Source: Paucibacter sp. PLA-PC-4
Lineage (GTDB): Bacteria > Pseudomonadota > Gammaproteobacteria > Burkholderiales > Burkholderiaceae_C
Length of the DNA: 64,000 bases
NCBI RefSeq assembly: GCF_026241155.1
Contig: NZ_JAPFGP010000006.1
Span: forward strand, 1 to 64,000
Direction: 5' to 3'
Under the pieces are notes generated by a model. That model was not told the origin of the DNA and ran no database searches. It saw nothing but the letters and a program-made list of their open reading frames with translations. The position numbers and the translations under genes were made by a program. Shown here piece by piece: positions 54,542 to 64,000 of this stretch (positions are counted from its first letter, which is position 1; each line of letters begins with the position of its first letter).

Positions 54542-57186
54542 TGCCACACCCGCTGGTCGTGCGTGCCCACGTGCGAGAACAGCTTGCGACCCAGCGCCAC
54601 CGAGAGCGCTTGCGCCTGCTCGCTGCATCCGTGCAGCTGGGCAACCAGCTCAGGGTAGGCGCCGGCGGCATCGGGCGTGCACAGCCGCTCCAGCAGCCAC
54701 TCGTCGGGTTGGGGCAGCGGCGCGACGACCTCGGCGGCCCAGCCCAGCTCATGGCGCGCCAGCTTGACGAAGCGGCCGCGCAAGGTGCGCGCGACCCAGG
54801 CCAGCGAACGCGGGTTGTCGGTGTCCTGCACCAGCAGATGCAGCAGCGGCGGCACCTCGCGGCGGGCCTGGAACTTGGCGCGGTAAGTCATCGTCGAATC
54901 GAACAGGCCCAGCAAGAGCATGAAGCCCTCGTCGCTACGCTGCAGGCCACGCTCGAAGCCGGCGGCCAGCGCATGGGCGAGAAAGTCCAGGCGCTCGACC
55001 TGGCGGCCGACGCTGAGCAGGCGCCAGCCGTCGTCGCGCGTCATGCGGTCGGTCTGGGCGCCGGTGATCGCGGCCAGATGGGTGGCCGCGCGCGCCAGCA
55101 GGCCCAGCGCATCGGCCCGCGGGTCAGCCGCGCCTTTGTCCAGCACCGCCTTCATATGTTGGCTGAAATGGTCGCCGACCTCATGGATCAGCTTCCAGTG
55201 CTCGGTCGACAGGCGCTCGCGCAGCGTCTGGCCGCAGGACTGCAGGGCGCGCAGGTTCCAGGCCACGCTGGTCGAGGCCTTGGTGTCGGCCAGCGCATGC
55301 AGCAACGAGCGCTCGAAGACACGTGGCGCCTGCTCGGCCGCCGGCACGCTTTCGCCGACCAGGCCGTGGCGGCGCGCCAGCTCGTCCAGCAAAGGCAGTA
55401 GCTCAGCGGCGCGGTCGTCGCGCGCGGCAGTGGCAAGCGCCTCCAGGCTCAGTTTGGCCAGGCGCACGCTGTTCTCGGCCCGCTCGGTGTAGCGGCCCAG
55501 CCAGAACAGGTTCTCGGCCGAGCGGCTGGTGACGGTCCAGTGCGCACCGGTCAGGTCGGCGGCGGTTAAGGGCTTGGGCAGCAAGCTGGTGGTGTCGATC
55601 TCGTCCTCGGTGCGCACCCAGGTGTCGGCGCTCGCGCTGCCATTGCGCATCGACAGCCAGGGATCGGCGCCGCCATCGCGCCGGCTGGCGACCCGGGTCA
55701 GCGCGCCAGGCATCACATGCCAGCTCCCGGCACCGTCGGCTACGGCGAAGACACGCAGCACCGCATCTCGCGGCTGCAGATGGCCGTCACGCCAGACCGG
55801 GGTTTCCGAGGGTCGCAGCCGCGCCTGCAAGGTATGGGCGGCCGGGTCGGCCGCGATGCGGGCCAGCAGCGCGGCGCGCTCGCTGGCGCTCAGCGCGGCC
55901 ACCGCCTTGGGGGCGAAGCCCTGGGTGGTCTCGCTGGCCGGAAACGTCGGCGCGACCACATAGTCATCGAGCTGGTCCTCGTGAGCGCGCCAGGCGGCGT
56001 CCTCGCCGCACCACCAGGCCGTGGTGGCCGGCAGCAGCAGTTCCTCGCCCAGCAGCTCGCGGGCCACGGCCGGCCAGAAGCCGGCCAGGCCGGGGCTCTC
56101 CAGCCAGCCCGAGCCGGGCGCATTGGCCAACACCACGCCGCCGGCGCGCAGCGCCTGCAGCAGGCCCGGCACGCCCAGCGTCGAGTCGGAGCGCAGCTCC
56201 AGCGGGTCCAGATAGTCGTCGTCGACCCGGCGCAAGAGTACATGGACCGGCTCCAGCCCATGCAGGGTCTTCAGGAAGACGCGGTTGTCGCGCACCGTCA
56301 GGTCGCCGCCCTCGACCAGGCTGATGCCCAAGTAGCGGGCCAAGAAGGCGTGTTCGAAGTAGGTTTCGTTGTGCGGACCCGGGGTGAGCAGCGCGACGCG
56401 CGAGCGCTCGCCCTCAGGCGACAGCCGCATCAGCCCCTGCAGCAAGGCCTGGAAGCTGGCGCCGACGCGCTGTACCGAGAGCTCGCGGAAGGCCTCGGGG
56501 AACTGCTGCGCGATGATGAGACGGTTCTCCAGCATATAGCCCAGCCCCGACGGTGCCTGCGTGCGCTGGCCCACCACCCACCACAGACCGTCCTCGCAGC
56601 GCGCCAGATCGAAGGCCACGACATGCAGGTGCACGCCGCCGGGCGGCTGGCAGCCATGCATGGGGCGCAGGTACTGCGGATGGGCGAACACCAGCGAGGG
56701 CGGCAGCAGGCCGGCGTCGAGCAGGCGGCGCTCGCCATAGACGTCGGCCAGGGTCTTGTTGAGCAGATGCGCGCGCTGGATCACGCCGCGCTCGATGCCC
56801 TGCCACTCGTCGGCATCGACCAGCATGGGCAGCAGCTCCAGCGGCCAGACCCGCGCCGAAGTCTCGCCTGACATGCCTTCGCTGTAGACGTTGTAGGTGG
56901 CCCCGTCCTCCTGGACACGGCGCTGCACGCGGGCGGCGCGGGCCTCCAGGTCCTGCCAACCGGCCACGCCGGTGGCCTGGAAAAAGCGCTGCCACAGCGG
57001 CGACATCTCGCCCACACCGGTGCCGCCAGCAGCGCCCGGGCTCAGGCGGCCACGCAGCTCGTCGTGATGGCCGGGTTTGCCGCGCAAGGCGGCGGCAGCG
57101 GCCAAGGCGACCGCATCGGGGAGGAGTTCGTCCTCGGGCAGCAGGCTGGATTGCTGCGCCCGGGCGCTAAAAAGACTGGAGGACAT
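54538..57186 (-). CDS. Circularly permuted ATP-grasp / alpha-E fusion protein
   Basis: The 882-aa protein joins two domains that are separate genes at 60729-63116. Residues about 75-500 are a circularly permuted type 2 ATP-grasp (NVYSEGMSGETSARVWPLEL, LTPGPHNETYFEHAFLARYL, LRRVDDDYLDPLELRSDSTL). Residues about 545-880 are an alpha-E helical domain (SRSAENLFWLGRYTERAENS). Such ATP-grasp enzymes are predicted to form amide bonds on peptides or proteins, with alpha-E as partner. The start at 57186 (MSSSLFSARAQQ) was chosen over a longer frame. Confidence 0.93.
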   Translation of the reverse strand: MSSSLFSARAQQSSLLPEDELLPDAVALAAAAALRGKPGHHDELRGRLSPGAAGGTGVGEMSPLWQRFFQATGVAGWQDLEARAARVQRRVQEDGATYNVYSEGMSGETSARVWPLELLPMLVDADEWQGIERGVIQRAHLLNKTLADVYGERRLLDAGLLPPSLVFAHPQYLRPMHGCQPPGGVHLHVVAFDLARCEDGLWWVVGQRTQAPSGLGYMLENRLIIAQQFPEAFRELSVQRVGASFQALLQGLMRLSPEGERSRVALLTPGPHNETYFEHAFLARYLGISLVEGGDLTVRDNRVFLKTLHGLEPVHVLLRRVDDDYLDPLELRSDSTLGVPGLLQALRAGGVVLANAPGSGWLESPGLAGFWPAVARELLGEELLLPATTAWWCGEDAAWRAHEDQLDDYVVAPTFPASETTQGFAPKAVAALSASERAALLARIAADPAAHTLQARLRPSETPVWRDGHLQPRDAVLRVFAVADGAGSWHVMPGALTRVASRRDGGADPWLSMRNGSASADTWVRTEDEIDTTSLLPKPLTAADLTGAHWTVTSRSAENLFWLGRYTERAENSVRLAKLSLEALATAARDDRAAELLPLLDELARRHGLVGESVPAAEQAPRVFERSLLHALADTKASTSVAWNLRALQSCGQTLRERLSTEHWKLIHEVGDHFSQHMKAVLDKGAADPRADALGLLARAATHLAAITGAQTDRMTRDDGWRLLSVGRQVERLDFLAHALAAGFERGLQRSDEGFMLLLGLFDSTMTYRAKFQARREVPPLLHLLVQDTDNPRSLAWVARTLRGRFVKLARHELGWAAEVVAPLPQPDEWLLERLCTPDAAGAYPELVAQLHGCSEQAQALSVALGRKLFSHVGTHDQRVWQ

Positions 57187-57252
57187 GTGCACATCATGCC
57201 CTGTGGCCGGCCCGCCCGGCATGACGGGCCGCCTGTTCGGGGGTCAGCGGGC

Positions 57253-60200
57253 TCACCGAGCGACCCGGCGCAGGTCCAGAGTGAACGGAAACTCCAGGCT
57301 GCGCTGCGGCGGCCGGGCGTCCACGGTGCCGGGCGTGTGGCCCAGCACCGAGAAGCGCGACAGGCGCCGGCTCTCGGCCTCGTAGCTGTTGACCGGCAGG
57401 GTGTCATAGCTGAGGCCACCCGGGTGCGCGACATGGTACTGGCCGCCGCCCAGCGAGCGTTTCATCCAGGTATCGACCAGGTCGAAGGTCAGCGGCACAT
57501 GGACGCCGATGGTCGGATGCAAGGCAGAGGGCGGATGCCAGGCCCGGTAGCGCACGCCGGCCACGTACTCGCCGACCCGGCCGGTCGGCTGCAGCGGCAG
57601 GGTGACACCGTTGACGGTGACGCGGTGGCGCGGCTCGACCAGGCCCGTCACCTTGACCTCGATGCGCTCCAGCGAGGAGTCGACATAGCGCACAGTCCCG
57701 CCGGCCGAGCCCTCCTCGCCCATCACATGCCAGGGCTCCAGCGCGTTGCGCATCTCCATATGCACGCCGGCCACGCTGATCTCGCCGGCCTTGGGGAAGC
57801 GGAACTCGTAGTGCGGCGCAAACCACTGCGCATCAAAGCCGTAGCCGGCCAGGCCCATGTCCTCTATGACGTCGTCGAAATCCATCTTGACGAAGCTGGG
57901 CAGCAAGAAGCGGTCATGCAGCTCGGTGCCCCAGCGCACCAGCGGCGCGCGGTAGGGTTCCTTCCAGAAGCGCGCCACCAGCGCGCGCAGCAGCAGCTGC
58001 TGGACGATGCTCATGCGCGCATGCGGCGGCATCTCGAAGGCGCGCAGCTCCAGCAGGCCCAGGCGGCCTGTCGAGCTGTCCGGCGAGTAGAGCTTGTCGA
58101 TGCAAAACTCGCTGCGATGGGTGTTGCCAGTCACGTCCACCAGCACATTGCGCAAGGAGCGGTCCACCAACCAGGGCGGCATAGCGTCGCCATAGACAGC
58201 CTTGCTACGCTCGATCTCGCCCAGCGCGATCTCGAGCTCGCGCAGCTGGTCGTTGCGGGCCTCGTCGACGCGCGGGGCCTGGCTGGTCGGGCCGATGAAC
58301 ATGCCCGAGAACAGATAGCTCAGGCTCGGATGGTTGTGCCAGTAGGCCAGCAGCGAGCCCAGCAGATCGGGCCGACGCAGAAATGGCGAGTCGGCCGGCG
58401 TGGCGCCGCCCATCACGAAATGATTGCCGCCGCCGGTGCCGGTGTGCCGGCCGTCGAGCATGAACTTCTCGGTCGAGAGGCGGGTCTTCCAGGCCGCGTC
58501 GTAGAGGAACTCGGTGTGCGCGACCAGCTCGCCCCAGTTGTGGGCCGGGTGGATATTGACCTCGATGACGCCGGGGTCGGGTGTGACTTGCAGCATCTTC
58601 AGGCGCGGGTCGCGCGGCGGCGGATAGCCCTCCAGCACGATCTTGACGCGCTGCGCGGCGGCCGTGGCCTCGACCGCGGCCAGCAGTTCAAGATAGTCCT
58701 CCAGCTTCTGCAGCGGCGGCATGAAGACATAGAGCACGCCGCTGGCCTGGCCGACCTTCTCGGCCTTCGGACCACTGGCGCGGCGCGGGTCGCGCACCTC
58801 GACGCACAGCGCGCTGCGGGTGATCCAGTGGGCGCTCTGGAAGCGCTCGGGGCGCTGACTCAGAGGCACATCGTTGGCGCTTGCGGGGGCGACAGGCGTG
58901 GCTGGCGCGGCCGGAGGCAGCCCATGGCCCGGCGCCGGCCAGGCCGGGAACGACGGTGCCTGCGCGCGCAGCTGGGCAGCCGCCGGCAAGGCGTCGCGCG
59001 GCGCAAACGGATCCTGCTCGATATGGAAGGGGAACTCCGCCTCGCTGACCCAGGGCAGCGAATCCAGCGGCAAGCGGTAGCCCATCGGCGAGTCGCCGGG
59101 AAACAGGTACATGCGCTCGTCGCGGAAGAACCAGGGGCCGCTGACCCAGGGCGCGCCGGCAAGGCCGGGTGCCTTGTCATCGCCCTTCTTGATCGGCAGC
59201 ACATAGCCGACCACATGGTCCAAGCCCTGGGCGAAGACGCGGCGCAGCCGGCTGCGCTCCATCTCGTCGTCGAGCTTGGACTCGAAGGGGTCGACATTGA
59301 CCGGCAAACGGCGCTCGCGCCACAGGTAGTACCAGGTGTCCTCGTAGCCGGGCTGGACGAAGCCGTCATCCAGACCCAGGCGTGCGGTCAGCCCCCGCAT
59401 GAAGCGCTGGGCATCGGCGCTGGTGTAAGCATGCGGATCGCGCTCGTCGGCGATCAGGCTCGGGTCTTGCCAGCAGGCCTGGCCGTCGGCGCGCCAGAAG
59501 ATGGACAGCGCCCAGCGCGGCAGCTGCTCGCCGGGGTACCACTTGCCCTGGCCGAAATGCAAAAAGCCGCCCTGCCCGTATTCGGCTCGCAGGCGCTGCA
59601 GCAGGGACTGCGCATAGCTGCGCTTAGTCGGGCCCAGCGCGTCGATATTCCATTCGGCGCCGTCGCGGTCGTCGACCGAGACAAAGGTGGGCTCGCCGCC
59701 CATGGTCAGGCGCACATCGCCGGCGAGCAGCTCCGCATCGACCCGCTCGCCGAGCTGCAGCACCTCGGCCCACTGCACCTCGGTATAAGGCTTGGTGACG
59801 CGCGGCGACTCCCAGATGCGGGTGACGCTCATCTCATGGCCGAACTCGACCTCGCACTTGTCCACCGCGCCGCTGATCGGTGCGGCGCTGGAAGGCTGGG
59901 GCGTGCAGGCCAGCGGGATATGGCCCTCGCCGGCGAACAGGCCCGAGGTTGGATCCAGGCCCACCCAGCCGGCGCCGGGCAGGAAGACCTCGCACCAGGC
60001 GTGCAGATCGGTGAAGTCGACCTCCGTGCCACTGGGGCCATCAAGCGCTTTCTGGTCGGGGGTCAGCTGGATCAGATAGCCGGAGACGAAGCGCGCGGCC
60101 AGACCCAGATGGCGCATCAGCTGCACCATCAGCCAGCCCGAGTCGCGGCAGGAACCGGAGGCCTTGGCCAGCGTCTGTTCGGGCGTCTGAACGCCTGGCT

Positions 60201-60687
60201 CCATGCGGATCAGGTAGGAGATGTCCTGCTGCAGGCGCTGGTTCAGCATCACCAGGAAATCGATGGTCGGCAGCGGCGTCAGATCGATCTTGGAGAGATA
60301 GGCGGCGAGCAGCGGCGTGAGCTCATCGGCAATCAAATAGGGCGCCAACTCGGCGCGCTGCTCCTCTTCGTAAGTGAAGGGAAAGTGCTTGGCATGCGGT
60401 TCGAGGAAGAAGTCGAAGGGGTTGAAGACCGACATCTCGGCCACCAAATCGACCGTGACCTTGAACTCGCGGGTCTGCTCCGGGAACACCAGGCGCGCCA
60501 GATAGTTGGCGAAGGGGTCCTGCTGCCAGTTGATGAAGTGCCCCTCGGGCTCGACCCGCAGCGAGTACGACAGGATGGGGGTGCGGCTGTGCGGCGCCGG
60601 ACGCAGGCGCACGACCTGGGGCCCCAGGCTGATGCGCCGGTCATAGCGGTAGTGCGTGACATGCTTGAGCGCGACGTGGATGGACAA
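57253..60687 (-). CDS. Large transglutaminase-DUF2126 protein (1144 aa)
   Basis: The N-terminus (about 1-290) is a transglutaminase module ([20 protein letters not shown]) with Cys in [15 protein letters not shown] (about 180), His in DLHAWCEVF (about 227) and Asp in GLDPTSG (about 244). The remainder (about 310-1144) is DUF2126, with [60 protein letters not shown] and [16 protein letters not shown]. The GGGNHF/HRSEF blocks recall a glutamine-synthetase-like or carboxylate-amine ligase fold, my inference. It is the biggest gene of the cluster. A long antisense frame over it is a shadow. Confidence 0.93.
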   Translation of the reverse strand: MSIHVALKHVTHYRYDRRISLGPQVVRLRPAPHSRTPILSYSLRVEPEGHFINWQQDPFANYLARLVFPEQTREFKVTVDLVAEMSVFNPFDFFLEPHAKHFPFTYEEEQRAELAPYLIADELTPLLAAYLSKIDLTPLPTIDFLVMLNQRLQQDISYLIRMEPGVQTPEQTLAKASGSCRDSGWLMVQLMRHLGLAARFVSGYLIQLTPDQKALDGPSGTEVDFTDLHAWCEVFLPGAGWVGLDPTSGLFAGEGHIPLACTPQPSSAAPISGAVDKCEVEFGHEMSVTRIWESPRVTKPYTEVQWAEVLQLGERVDAELLAGDVRLTMGGEPTFVSVDDRDGAEWNIDALGPTKRSYAQSLLQRLRAEYGQGGFLHFGQGKWYPGEQLPRWALSIFWRADGQACWQDPSLIADERDPHAYTSADAQRFMRGLTARLGLDDGFVQPGYEDTWYYLWRERRLPVNVDPFESKLDDEMERSRLRRVFAQGLDHVVGYVLPIKKGDDKAPGLAGAPWVSGPWFFRDERMYLFPGDSPMGYRLPLDSLPWVSEAEFPFHIEQDPFAPRDALPAAAQLRAQAPSFPAWPAPGHGLPPAAPATPVAPASANDVPLSQRPERFQSAHWITRSALCVEVRDPRRASGPKAEKVGQASGVLYVFMPPLQKLEDYLELLAAVEATAAAQRVKIVLEGYPPPRDPRLKMLQVTPDPGVIEVNIHPAHNWGELVAHTEFLYDAAWKTRLSTEKFMLDGRHTGTGGGNHFVMGGATPADSPFLRRPDLLGSLLAYWHNHPSLSYLFSGMFIGPTSQAPRVDEARNDQLRELEIALGEIERSKAVYGDAMPPWLVDRSLRNVLVDVTGNTHRSEFCIDKLYSPDSSTGRLGLLELRAFEMPPHARMSIVQQLLLRALVARFWKEPYRAPLVRWGTELHDRFLLPSFVKMDFDDVIEDMGLAGYGFDAQWFAPHYEFRFPKAGEISVAGVHMEMRNALEPWHVMGEEGSAGGTVRYVDSSLERIEVKVTGLVEPRHRVTVNGVTLPLQPTGRVGEYVAGVRYRAWHPPSALHPTIGVHVPLTFDLVDTWMKRSLGGGQYHVAHPGGLSYDTLPVNSYEAESRRLSRFSVLGHTPGTVDARPPQRSLEFPFTLDLRRVAR

Positions 60688-60728
60688 GGCAATTCCTTTG
60701 AGGCTTTGTTTGGTGGCCCAGGCGCGGG

Positions 60729-61667
60729 TCAGGCCGCCGGCATCAGGAAGTCGCGGCTGATGCCTGCACCCAGTTCGCCGACGCGGTTTAGAAACTGATC
60801 AAGAAATTCGTGCATGCCGCCGGCCAGAATCTCGTCGATGCGGCCATAGGCCAGCTCGGCGTGCAAGCGCCCGGCCTGGCGCTGGGTCTCGCCGGAATGT
60901 TCGTTGGCCACTCGGTCGAGGTTGTCGACCAATCGCGACAGGCAGTGGGCCAGCGAACGGGGCATATTGCTGCGCAGTATCAGCAGCTCGGCCACCTTCT
61001 CGGGCTGGATCACATTGCTGTAGACCTTGCGGTAGATCTCGAAGGCCGAGACCGAGCGCAGGATGGCCGACCAGTGATAGAAATCGTAGGCGCTGCTGCT
61101 GGCGCCGCCCTCGGGAGCCTGGAACTTGACGTCCAGCAGCCTGGCCGTGTTGTCGGCCCGCTCCAAAAAAGAGCCGATGCGCAGAAAGTTGAAGGCCTCG
61201 TCTTGCAGCATGGTGCCGACAGTGACCCCGCGCGACAGGTGCGAGCGGAACTTGACCCACTCGAACAGCGCCGAGGGATCACGCAGCAGCAGGCCGTCGG
61301 CGATCAGGCGCTTGAACTCCAGCCAGGTCTGGTTGGTGGTCTCCCAGGCCTCGGTGGTCAGCGCGCCGCGCACCGCGCGGGCGTTCTCGCGGGCCGCGCG
61401 CAGGCAGCTGATGATGGACGAGGGGTTGCGCTCGTCGCGCACGATGAAATCCTTGACCCGCTTCGCGTCGATCTCGCCGTAGCGGTCCTGGTAGTCCTGG
61501 GTCAGCTCCGAGATTGACAAGAGGGCGCGCCAGCCCTGCTCGGCCACCTCGGGCGATTGCGGCAGCAGCGAGGTCTGGTAGTTGACGTCCAGCATGCGCG
61601 CGGTGTTCTCAGCCCGCTCCATATAGCGGGCCAGCCAGAACAGATGATCAGCGGTACGAGAGAGCAT
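60729..61667 (-). CDS. Alpha-E domain protein
   Basis: The 312-aa protein starts LSRTADHLFWLARYMERAEN, the conserved alpha-E opening, and contains ARENARAVRGALTTEAWETT and FLERADNTARLLDVKFQ. The fold is all alpha, with paired E-x-x-R-like charged motifs. Its biochemical role is unknown; it always accompanies a circularly permuted ATP-grasp gene. The start is 3 bases after the stop of the ATP-grasp gene upstream, so the two are tightly coupled. Confidence 0.93.
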   Translation of the reverse strand: MLSRTADHLFWLARYMERAENTARMLDVNYQTSLLPQSPEVAEQGWRALLSISELTQDYQDRYGEIDAKRVKDFIVRDERNPSSIISCLRAARENARAVRGALTTEAWETTNQTWLEFKRLIADGLLLRDPSALFEWVKFRSHLSRGVTVGTMLQDEAFNFLRIGSFLERADNTARLLDVKFQAPEGGASSSAYDFYHWSAILRSVSAFEIYRKVYSNVIQPEKVAELLILRSNMPRSLAHCLSRLVDNLDRVANEHSGETQRQAGRLHAELAYGRIDEILAGGMHEFLDQFLNRVGELGAGISRDFLMPAA

Positions 61668-61670
61668 CGC

Positions 61671-63116
61671 TCAGCCTTCCAAAACCCAGGTGTCCTTGGT
61701 GCCACCGCCCTGGCTGCTGTTGACCACCAGCGAGCCCTCCTTCAGCGCCACCCGGGTCAGGCCGCCAGGCACCATCTGCACCGTGCTGCCCGACAACACA
61801 AAGGGTCGCAGATCAATATGACGGGGCGCTATGCCCGAGTCGACAAAGGTCGGGCAAGTGGACAGACTCAGAGTCGGCTGGGCGATGTAGTTGGACGGGT
61901 TTGCCAGCAGCTGGGCGCGAAAGTCGGCGATCTCCTGCGTGCTGGCGGCCGGGCCGACCAGCATGCCGTAGCCGCCGGCGCCATGCACCTCCTTGACGAC
62001 CAGCTCGCTCAGGTGGTCCAGTACATAGGACAGATCGTCCTCGTCGCGACACAGATGGGTCGGCACATTGTTCAGGATGGGCTTCTCGCCCAGGTAGAAC
62101 TCGACCATCTTGGGGACGTAGGGGTAGATGGACTTGTCGTCGGCGATGCCGGTGCCGACCGCGTTGGACAGAGTCACATTGCCGGCCTTGTAGGCGGCGA
62201 TCAAGCCCGGGCAGCCCAGCGTAGAGTCGGCGCGGAAGACCTGGGGGTCAAGGAAGTCATCATCGAGCCGGCGGTAGATCACATCGACCCGCTTCGGCCC
62301 GCGCGTCGTGCGCATGAAGACGCAGTCCTTGTCGACGAACAGGTCCTGGCCCTGCACCAGCTCAACGCCCATCTGCTGGGCCAAGAACGCATGTTCGAAA
62401 TAGGCCGAGTTGTACATGCCCGGCGTCAGCACGACCACGGTGGGATCGACCACGCCCTGCGGCGCCACGCTGCGCAAGGTCTCCAGCAGCAGATCCGGGT
62501 AGTGCGCGACCGGCGCGATGCGGTGCTGCGAGAACAGCTCTGGGAACAGCCGCATCATCATCTTGCGGTTTTCCAGCATGTAAGACACGCCGGAGGGCAC
62601 GCGCAGATTGTCTTCGAGCACGTAGTAGCTGCCAGAGCCATCCGGATTGGCCGCGCGCACGATGTCGACGCCGGCGATGTGCGAATAGATATTCTTCGGC
62701 ACCGCCACGCCCATCATCTCGGGCCGGAACTGCGCATTGCGCAGAATCTGCTCGGCCGGCACGATGCCAGCCTTCAGGATGGCCTGCTCGTGATAGACGT
62801 CGTGAATGAAGCGGTTCAGTGCGGTGACGCGCTGGCGCAGGCCGGCCTCGAGCTCGCGCCACTCATGGGCCGGAATCACGCGCGGGATCAGATCGAAAGG
62901 AATCAGGCGCTCCGTGCCTTCGCCGCCGTCCTTGTCGCCGTCTTTGGCACCGTACACCGCAAAAGTGATGCCGACGCGGCGGAAGATCAACTCCGCTTCC
63001 TCGCGCCGCGCATACATGGTCTCGACCGGCTGCTGGGCCAGCCAGCGTTCATAGGCCTGGTACTGCGGGCGCGCCCGGGCGTCTCCGCCATGCATCTCAT
63101 CGAAACCGGATCTCAT
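61671..63116 (-). CDS. Circularly permuted type 2 ATP-grasp protein
   Basis: The 481-aa stand-alone ligase begins MRSGFDEMHGGDARARPQYQ at 63116 with GGAG upstream. ATP-grasp motifs: FDLIPRVIPAHEWRELEAGL, GSGSYYVLEDNLRVPSGVSY, VLTPGMYNSAYFEHAFLAQQ, DVIYRRLDDDFLDPQVFRAD and VKEVHGAGGYGMLVGPAAST. It is homologous to the N-terminal half of the fusion at 54538-57186, so the cluster holds two ligases and two alpha-E domains. It is the promoter-proximal gene of the cluster. Confidence 0.93.
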   Translation of the reverse strand: MRSGFDEMHGGDARARPQYQAYERWLAQQPVETMYARREEAELIFRRVGITFAVYGAKDGDKDGGEGTERLIPFDLIPRVIPAHEWRELEAGLRQRVTALNRFIHDVYHEQAILKAGIVPAEQILRNAQFRPEMMGVAVPKNIYSHIAGVDIVRAANPDGSGSYYVLEDNLRVPSGVSYMLENRKMMMRLFPELFSQHRIAPVAHYPDLLLETLRSVAPQGVVDPTVVVLTPGMYNSAYFEHAFLAQQMGVELVQGQDLFVDKDCVFMRTTRGPKRVDVIYRRLDDDFLDPQVFRADSTLGCPGLIAAYKAGNVTLSNAVGTGIADDKSIYPYVPKMVEFYLGEKPILNNVPTHLCRDEDDLSYVLDHLSELVVKEVHGAGGYGMLVGPAASTQEIADFRAQLLANPSNYIAQPTLSLSTCPTFVDSGIAPRHIDLRPFVLSGSTVQMVPGGLTRVALKEGSLVVNSSQGGGTKDTWVLEG

Positions 63117-63235
63117 CGAGGCTCTCCTCTCCCGGGATACAGAGCAATAAGCGCACCAGCTTTGAGCCGGGGGCCGTGCACCAAGAGCCGCTGCGGCGCG
63201 CTGCCGATGCACCAGGGCGGGGCGCGCCCGGTCAA

Positions 63236-64000
63236 TCAGGCAGCGGCCGCATCGGCGCCGAGGATGCGTTCCAGCGCCGTGCCGAGGCTGGCCACGGTGC
63301 GATCGGGCTGATGCAACTTGTCCAGGCCGAACAGTCCAATGCGGAAGGTCTTGAAGTCCGGGCCTTCGTCGCACTGCAGCGGCACACCAGCGGCACTCTG
63401 CACGCCCTCGGCCAGAAAGGCCTTGCCGCTATGCAGGCCGTCGTGGTCGGTGAAGCTGACAACTACGCCCGGGGCCTGGAAGCCCTCCGCCGCGACGCTG
63501 CGCAAGCCCTTGGACTGCAAGAGCGCTCGCACCCGTTGGCCCAGCGCCAGCTGCTCGCTGCGCAAGCGCTCAAAGCCGTACTCGCGGGTCTCCAGCATCA
63601 CATCTCGGGTGCGGGTCAGCGCATCGGTCGGCAAAGTGGCGTGATAGGCATGACCGCCGCCCTCGTAGGTCTCCATGATTTGAAGCCACTTCTTCAGATC
63701 GGCAGCGAAGCTGCTGCTGGTCGTGCCGTCGATCTGCGCCCGAGCCCGCTCGCTGAGCATCACGAAAGCACAGCAGGGTGAGCCACTCCAGCCCTTTTGC
63801 GGCGCGCTGATCAACACATCGACGCCGGTGGCGGCCATGTCCACCCACAGCGCGCCCGAGGCAATGCAGTCCAGCACAAACAGCGCGCCGACCTCATGGG
63901 CCGCCTCGGCTACCGCGCGCATATAGGTATCAGGCAGCAGCAAGCCGGCGGCGGTCTCGACATGGGGTGCGAACACGATCTCGGGCCGCTCGGCACGTAT
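63236..64000 (-). CDS. Class V aminotransferase (alanine-glyoxylate type), 5' end outside window
   Basis: The 3' part (254 codons) of a PLP enzyme. It has ALFVLDCIASGALWVDMAAT (Asp binding the pyridine N), the PLP Lys in LISAPQKGWSGSPCCAFVML, and a C-terminal domain ending TFRIGLFGLDKLHQPDRTVA. It most resembles serine-pyruvate/alanine-glyoxylate aminotransferases. The gene continues beyond the right end of the window. It is in the same direction as the ligase cluster and 119 bases upstream of it, so a functional link is possible but unproven. Confidence 0.9.
   Translation of the reverse strand: MRAERPEIVFAPHVETAAGLLLPDTYMRAVAEAAHEVGALFVLDCIASGALWVDMAATGVDVLISAPQKGWSGSPCCAFVMLSERARAQIDGTTSSSFAADLKKWLQIMETYEGGGHAYHATLPTDALTRTRDVMLETREYGFERLRSEQLALGQRVRALLQSKGLRSVAAEGFQAPGVVVSFTDHDGLHSGKAFLAEGVQSAAGVPLQCDEGPDFKTFRIGLFGLDKLHQPDRTVASLGTALERILGADAAAA

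Noticed and set aside
57064-60798. A 1244-codon open frame on the plus strand
   Set aside because: It is antisense to the 1144-aa transglutaminase-DUF2126 gene, whose motifs are unmistakable. The frame lacks any recognisable domain and is the expected shadow of high-GC third positions.
61557-63311. A 584-codon plus-strand frame, and similar long antisense frames at 9937-11562, 18322-20298 and 26051-27817
   Set aside because: Each is rich in Arg/Gln/His/Ala with no motif and mirrors a well-identified gene on the other strand.

Overview
The window looks like chromosomal DNA of a high-GC betaproteobacterium of the order Burkholderiales, probably in the Rubrivivax / Roseateles / Paucibacter neighbourhood. 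The grounds are: GC in the upper 60s by eye, genes packed in overlapping ATGA-type operons, four LysR regulators, a DUF3305/DUF3306/TorD formate dehydrogenase cluster of the kind known from that order, PEP-CTERM proteins, and transglutaminase/ATP-grasp/alpha-E clusters. No genus call is secure from sequence reading alone. No rRNA, tRNA, CRISPR array, prophage or insertion sequence was seen. No gene-free stretch exceeds about 300 bases.

Layout. 1-123 appears to be the 5' end of a group IIC intron that leaves the window on the left. It sits just behind the terminator of a small gene. 190-9936 is ordinary chromosome: three LysR regulators, a pair of UPF0149 (YecA-like) paralogues, a phosphoesterase, a universal stress protein, a D-amino acid dehydrogenase, an Hsp70-like protein and a candidate small RNA. 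10012-12710 holds mmsA and the Fe-S carrier mrp.

12729-27229 is the centre of the window, a formate dehydrogenase island of about 14.5 kb on one strand. It has DUF3305, DUF3306, a 715-residue multi-cluster ferredoxin protein, a TorD-like chaperone and a small Tat-targeted protein. The enzyme follows: a Cys-type FdhA, FdhB, a small lipoprotein and FdhC. Then come a secreted protein, a DUF6352-like protein, a TupBCA tungstate transporter, MobA and FdhD. Together these could import the metal, build and insert the bis-MGD cofactor, export the enzyme by Tat and pass electrons from periplasmic formate to quinone.

27315-36666 is mixed: a diguanylate cyclase, an SDR, an exosortase-associated CAAX-like protease, an XRE regulator, an amidohydrolase, small membrane or secreted proteins and an MFS-acyltransferase fusion. 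36689-42565 has tgt, a PEP-CTERM protein, yigZ, argG and a low-GC secreted SGNH/CE2-like esterase that looks acquired. 42690-46571 contains a phosphatase, a decayed gene, a frameshifted sigma factor and small enzymes of the DHFR, DUF1579 and YdeI families.

46609-48141 is a self-contained ECF41 sigma factor unit. The sigma gene and its carboxymuconolactone-decarboxylase partner are each preceded by an exact TGTCACA-N16-CGTC promoter. 48142-53512 has queA, a degenerate PEP-CTERM-like protein, lipoproteins, a DoxX-like protein, a LysR and a solute-binding protein.

53621-63116 is a five-gene minus-strand cluster of transglutaminase-fold, circularly permuted ATP-grasp and alpha-E proteins. It is a predicted peptide-ligation or peptide-tagging system of unknown product. 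The window ends inside a class V aminotransferase gene.
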